This document shows positions 1-2,804 of a stretch of DNA of 5,224 nucleotides, piece after piece. The stretch is from an uncultured Collinsella sp. (lineage in GTDB: Bacteria; Actinomycetota; Coriobacteriia; Coriobacteriales; Coriobacteriaceae): assembly GCA_937943045.1 (NCBI GenBank), contig CALEBN010000049.1, forward strand, positions 1 to 5,224, read 5' to 3'. The stretch's first letter is position 1; every line of letters starts with the position of its first letter. Under the pieces are notes generated by a model. It was not told the DNA's origin and ran no database searches. It saw only the letters and a list, made by a program, of their open reading frames with translations. The translations under genes and the position numbers were made by a program.

Positions 1-243
1 GCGATCGATGTCGTCGTGCAGGTGAAGCGCTGGAGGGGCGGCTACCGCCGTATCGAGTCCATCACAGCCGTCGAGGGCTTTTCCGACGGTAACGTGACCC
101 GAAACGAACTGTTCCACTGGGAGGGCTCGCCGGAAAACGGCAGGCATGTTGCCACTGGATACCAGCCGGCGCGTCTAAAGGAAAAGATTCTCGACGAGGG
201 CGCGGAGTACGACCCCCGTTGGTTCGAAGGCGGTGTCTGGTAA
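1..243 (+). CDS. cpaF: Tad pilus assembly ATPase CpaF/TadA family, C-terminal fragment
   Basis: Frame 1 is open from the first base to the TAA at 241-243, so this is the last 80 residues of a gene that starts left of the window. It begins AIDVVVQVKR and continues with a Gly-Tyr-Arg-Arg turn, an ITAVEGF segment, a short beta segment around LFHWEG, and ATGYQPARLKEKI near the end. This order matches the C-terminus of CpaF/TadA secretion ATPases of the type II/IV secretion superfamily, where the domain ends with an 'I..V.R..dG.R.v..I.EV.G' pattern and a late 'f.atG..P' motif. Such hexameric cytoplasmic ATPases power Flp pilus assembly. The Walker A/B motifs lie upstream and are not visible. Its stop overlaps the next start (TAATG), and the two following genes encode the matching membrane platform proteins, which strongly supports the call. 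Family identity is confident; the choice between the names cpaF and tadA is convention. Confidence 0.85.
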   Translation, partial: AIDVVVQVKRWRGGYRRIESITAVEGFSDGNVTRNELFHWEGSPENGRHVATGYQPARLKEKILDEGAEYDPRWFEGGVW

Positions 244-1148
244 TGGAACCTGCCGTCATCATCATGATGCTGAGTGTTTTCTTCCTATTGCTTTCCATCA
301 CCGTCGGCCTCTATTCCCTGTTCTGCGGGCTGTCGGCTGCCGGCGATGTACGCCGCATGAGGAATTCGACTGCCCTTAGAACCGGCGAGTCGGACGATAA
401 GGACCAAAAAGTCTCCACGCCCCTTCCGCGTCTTGCGGAAGCCGGTATCGAAGTCAATGGCAAGACGTGGATTCTCCTCCTCGTCTTGCTCGCGGGAGCG
501 GGTGCCCTCATCGGATTCATGGCCCTTGGACTTATCGGAATCGGTTTCGCCCTCATCGGACCCCTGATTGCCGAGCTGTGGGTGCGTTCCCGCGGAAAGA
601 GCCGTAAAGCACGATTCGATGAGCAATTGGCGCGGTCGCTTCCCATGGTCGCGGAAAACATGCGTGCCGGATCCTCGATTGAAAGAGCCCTGCGCTCTGT
701 CGGGGAAAATTCAGACGACCCTCTGAAATCCGAGCTCCTGGCCTGTGCCGGCGCAATGCAAATCGATGGCGATATCGTCGCCGCGCTCGATGACATGGCG
801 AAACGAACCGGCAGCAAGGACCTTGTCCTCCTGCAGGCCGCCGTGGCTTCGCACAAGGAGGTTGGCGGATCGCTGGCCGACTCGCTCGAGCGCATCGGAG
901 ACACCATCGACGCCCGGTTGTCGCTCCGTCGGCATATCGAGTCGGAGACGTCATCTGTGATCGCATCCATGAAGGCGCTTATCGTGATGCTGCTCATCCT
1001 GTTCGCAATCATCATGGTCGGCATTCCGCAGGCATATGATTTCTATACGCAGGACCCGCTCGGCATTCCCGTGCTGATCGTCGTGGTGCTATTTGCGGCA
1101 ACGGGCTCCGTCATCATCTACAAAATGGCAGACATCGACGTGGAATAG
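243..1148 (+). CDS. tadB: TadB-like pilus platform protein (T2SSF domain)
   Basis: This 301-residue inner-membrane protein belongs to the type II secretion system F family and would form half of the Tad/Flp pilus assembly platform that the upstream ATPase acts on. Hydrophobic helices are visible at about residues 4-30, a double-length stretch at 76-115, about 245-262 (ALIVMLLILF...), and 274-295. The cytoplasmic T2SSF helical domain lies at about 124-244, with the characteristic patterns RFDEQLARSLPMVAENMRAG, an 'S.ERAL' helix, and a late 'EVGGSLADSLERIGDTI' segment. The ATG at 243 is preferred over an in-frame GTG at 219. It gives a TAATG overlap with the upstream stop, a purine-rich GAAGGCGG 9 nt upstream, and a protein that starts directly into the first membrane helix. 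The overlap suggests translational coupling. Length and topology are normal for TadB. The paralogous TadC-like gene follows after 12 bases. Confidence 0.88.
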   Translation: MEPAVIIMMLSVFFLLLSITVGLYSLFCGLSAAGDVRRMRNSTALRTGESDDKDQKVSTPLPRLAEAGIEVNGKTWILLLVLLAGAGALIGFMALGLIGIGFALIGPLIAELWVRSRGKSRKARFDEQLARSLPMVAENMRAGSSIERALRSVGENSDDPLKSELLACAGAMQIDGDIVAALDDMAKRTGSKDLVLLQAAVASHKEVGGSLADSLERIGDTIDARLSLRRHIESETSSVIASMKALIVMLLILFAIIMVGIPQAYDFYTQDPLGIPVLIVVVLFAATGSVIIYKMADIDVE

Positions 1149-1151
1149 GAG
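1147..1151 (+). promoter_or_regulatory. Ribosome binding site of tadC
   Basis: AGGAG lies 9 nt before the ATG at 1161 and overlaps the tadB stop codon (TAG 1146-1148). It fixes the tadC start and fits coupled translation of tadB and tadC. Confidence 0.7.
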
Positions 1152-1160
1152 CCAATCGAA

Positions 1161-2072
1161 ATGAATATCCAATATCTCCTCGTGCTCCTGTTCGCCTGCG
1201 CTGCCGGCGGTATGACTTATGTTCTCGCCGGCGAACCCTTCCGCAAGCCGCTGGCGCGCGCCAGGATGTCCATCGCCGCCCGTAAGGGGATGCACGCCAA
1301 ACCGACGCCGCGCATGAAGATCGCCGAGGCAATCGACCGCGCCGGAGAGGCGTTCGAAAAGCTCGTCCCGCTCAAGCTGTCGGAATCCCGAGAGCTGCAG
1401 GACAAGCTCGACCTGGCAGGGTTAAAGATAACCCCATCGACCTGGCGTGCCATCTCCCTCGGGATCACGATCTTCACCGCCATCATGCTCGCCGGTGCCG
1501 CCCTCGTGGGCGGATACGGAATCGCGATGGCACTCCTAGTCGGAATCATCGGCGCCGTCGGCGGGTGGGCGGTCTGCGGAGTCTGGCTGTCGCATGCGGG
1601 AAAGAAACGCGGCGAAGAGATCGATCGCTATCTGCCGCCGGCACTGGAACTGCTCACCATCTCCGTCTCAGCCGGCGTGCTCGTGGAGCGTGGATTCAGG
1701 CAGCTTGCCGAGAACAAGGCCCTCGGTCCGCTGGCAGACGAGTTCGCGCGTACCGATATGGAGATCTCGCACCTCGGCGTGTCCCGCGTAGATGCCCTGG
1801 ACCATATGCGCCGCCGATGCGATTCACCGCTCATGGGATATTTCTGCGCGGCGTTGATCGAGGCGACCAGAAAGGGCACCTCGATCTCAGGCGTCCTCGA
1901 ATCGCAGGCAAAGCTTGCACGCAAGGCGCGTTACGATGCGCTGACCGCGCAGATCAACAAGCTCTCGACGAAGATGGCTGTCCCGCTGGTGTTCTTCCTG
2001 ATCGCCGTGCTCGTCCTCATCCTTCCCCCGCTCATCATTCCGACCGCAAGCATGCTCATGGAAATCATGTAA
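1161..2072 (+). CDS. tadC: TadC-like pilus platform protein (T2SSF domain)
   Basis: This 303-residue inner-membrane protein is the second T2SSF-family platform component of the Tad pilus machine, expected to work with the TadB-like protein. An N-terminal helix covers about residues 3-24. A long hydrophobic region with two likely crossings covers about 97-148 and is rich in Gly/Ala. The T2SSF cytoplasmic domain spans about 155-271: it opens with DRYLPPALELLTISVSAGV, has a 'VERGFRQLAE' helix, a 'FCAALIEATRKGTSISGVLE' segment, and ends with the basic, Gln/Asn-containing helix before the last membrane segment. A C-terminal membrane segment runs from about 272 to 300 (VPLVFFLIAVLVLILPPLII). Length and layout match TadC. 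The start at 1161 has a good AGGAG at 9 nt spacing and lies 12 bases after tadB. It is the last gene of the operon: a strong hairpin terminator begins 26 bases after its stop. TadB and TadC are paralogues, so their assignment depends partly on gene order. Confidence 0.87.
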   Translation: MNIQYLLVLLFACAAGGMTYVLAGEPFRKPLARARMSIAARKGMHAKPTPRMKIAEAIDRAGEAFEKLVPLKLSESRELQDKLDLAGLKITPSTWRAISLGITIFTAIMLAGAALVGGYGIAMALLVGIIGAVGGWAVCGVWLSHAGKKRGEEIDRYLPPALELLTISVSAGVLVERGFRQLAENKALGPLADEFARTDMEISHLGVSRVDALDHMRRRCDSPLMGYFCAALIEATRKGTSISGVLESQAKLARKARYDALTAQINKLSTKMAVPLVFFLIAVLVLILPPLIIPTASMLMEIM

Positions 2073-2098
2073 CCGGGGACATCAGCTTAATGACGTGA

Positions 2099-2141
2099 AG
2101 CAGCCGGGGTGCAGATTTGCACCCCGGCTGCTCTCCTTTTT
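2099..2141 (+). terminator. Rho-independent terminator after tadC
   Basis: A perfect 15-bp GC-rich inverted repeat (2099-2113 pairing with 2118-2132, core GCCGGGGTGCA) closes a 4-nt loop (GATT) and is followed by CTCCTTTTT up to 2141. No matching T-tract exists for the minus strand, so it acts in the + direction only. It separates the Tad operon from the downstream two-gene unit. Confidence 0.92.
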
Positions 2142-2187
2142 CCCCATAATCCCGGACATACCGGTAACTTTTTACAGTCTGCCGCGC

Positions 2188-2193
2188 TATAAT
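2188..2193 (+). promoter_or_regulatory. Candidate -10 element for the downstream two-gene unit
   Basis: A perfect TATAAT hexamer lies in the 161-bp gap between tadC and the small membrane gene, 40 nt before the ATG at 2234 and downstream of the terminator. It therefore sits where a new promoter is needed. The -35 is weak: no good TTGACA lies 16-18 nt upstream, and the TTTACA at 2171-2176 is only 11 nt away. The region upstream is T-rich. An activator-dependent or weak promoter is possible. Confidence 0.45.
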
Positions 2194-2223
2194 TTTCGAT
2201 AACTATAAACGTTCAAGTAGGTT

Positions 2224-2228
2224 AGGGA
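2224..2228 (+). promoter_or_regulatory. Ribosome binding site of the small membrane protein gene
   Basis: AGGGA sits 5 nt before the ATG at 2234 and supports that start. Confidence 0.55.
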
Positions 2229-2233
2229 ATTTC

Positions 2234-2632
2234 ATGCTAGATAAGATTAAAAACGGGGTGAAAGACATCCCTATCTCAGCGGAAGCTTTTGGGTTTGCAG
2301 CGGTCGTGGCGAGCGTGGCGCCCGTGCCGGACGCTATAGGTAATTTGGTAACTTCTATCAGGTACATTGCACTTTCGCATTCTGTCTGGTCTGTCCTGCA
2401 ACCGGCAATTCCAGTAATCATTCTCGCCCTCGCAGCCATTGCGTTTTGTAAAAATAACTATAAGGTTGCACTTGCGGCTGGTATCGTCGCAACTATCTAT
2501 TTTTTACTTCCGGCTTCCCATATGAGCACTGAGCCAGTTGTAATCCAGCTCTGCGATATCATCTGCCTTGACCTCTACACATTAAAATTGTGCGTTCAAG
2601 ATAACTACGAAGAAACCGGTTATGCCGAATAG
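2234..2632 (+). CDS. Small membrane protein of unknown function (132 aa)
   Basis: I do not recognise this protein. It has a short basic N-terminus (MLDKIKNGVKD), a moderately hydrophobic stretch at about residues 14-40 (PISAEAFGFAAVVASVAPVP), and two clear membrane helices at about 52-72 and 78-95. These are joined by a very short basic turn, KNNYK (73-77), so they form a helical hairpin. A C-terminal tail of about 37 residues follows, with three cysteines (C107, C111, C120) and an acidic end (YEETGYAE). The two-helix hairpin with a short positive loop superficially resembles VirB2/TrbC-type pilins and some holins, but no defining motif supports either. It lacks the Gly-X4-Glu processing site of Flp pilins. 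The start has AGGGA 5 nt upstream. The gene lies between its own candidate promoter and a large secreted protein gene 16 nt downstream, so the two are probably co-transcribed; a role beside the secreted protein is inference. The gene is markedly more AT-rich than the Tad genes. Confidence 0.72.
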   Translation: MLDKIKNGVKDIPISAEAFGFAAVVASVAPVPDAIGNLVTSIRYIALSHSVWSVLQPAIPVIILALAAIAFCKNNYKVALAAGIVATIYFLLPASHMSTEPVVIQLCDIICLDLYTLKLCVQDNYEETGYAE

Positions 2633-2636
2633 GGAG
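2631..2636 (+). promoter_or_regulatory. Ribosome binding site of the large Tat-exported protein gene
   Basis: AGGGAG overlaps the stop codon of the preceding gene (TAG 2630-2632) and lies 12 nt before the ATG at 2649. An in-frame TTG at 2637 directly abuts the site and is therefore an unlikely start. Confidence 0.6.
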
Positions 2637-2648
2637 TTGAACGATCCA

Positions 2649-2804
2649 ATGGAAAAAAGTAACGAGATCACCCACGTCAATGCGGAACTCATCCCACAGG
2701 ATAATTCTGCTGAAAGTGATGATAAGTCACTCTCCCGCCGCCGTGTACTCGAAGCCGGCGCAGCGGCGTTGGCATTGCTCATGATGCCCAAATTAGCGTT
2801 CGGA
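2649..2804 (+). other. Tat signal peptide coding segment
   Basis: This encodes residues 1-52. A 28-residue acidic n-region precedes S-R-R-R-V-L (29-34), followed by an EAGAAALALLMMP hydrophobic core and the A-F-G / A junction at 52-53. The combination of twin arginine, a modestly hydrophobic core and an AxG-type end matches the Tat pathway, which exports folded proteins. The n-region is longer than typical. Confidence 0.82.

Noticed and set aside
219..242. Longer tadB start at an in-frame GTG (219)
   Set aside because: It would overlap the cpaF end by 25 nt, lacks a good RBS, and adds eight residues before the first membrane helix. The ATG at 243 with TAATG coupling is far better.
311..1024. 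Long minus-strand open frame of 237 codons opposite tadB
   Set aside because: It is the antisense of a convincing T2SSF gene, has a Ser/Arg-rich, low-complexity translation typical of antisense GC-rich coding DNA, and has no family signature.
2171..2193. TTTACA plus TATAAT as a complete promoter
   Set aside because: The spacer is only 11 nt, too short for normal sigma-70-type recognition, so only the -10 was kept.
2234..2632. The small gene as a Flp-type pilin of the Tad system
   Set aside because: It lacks the Gly-X4-Glu(-Tyr) processing site, is longer than usual Flp pilins, has two or three hydrophobic segments, and is separated from the Tad operon by a strong terminator.
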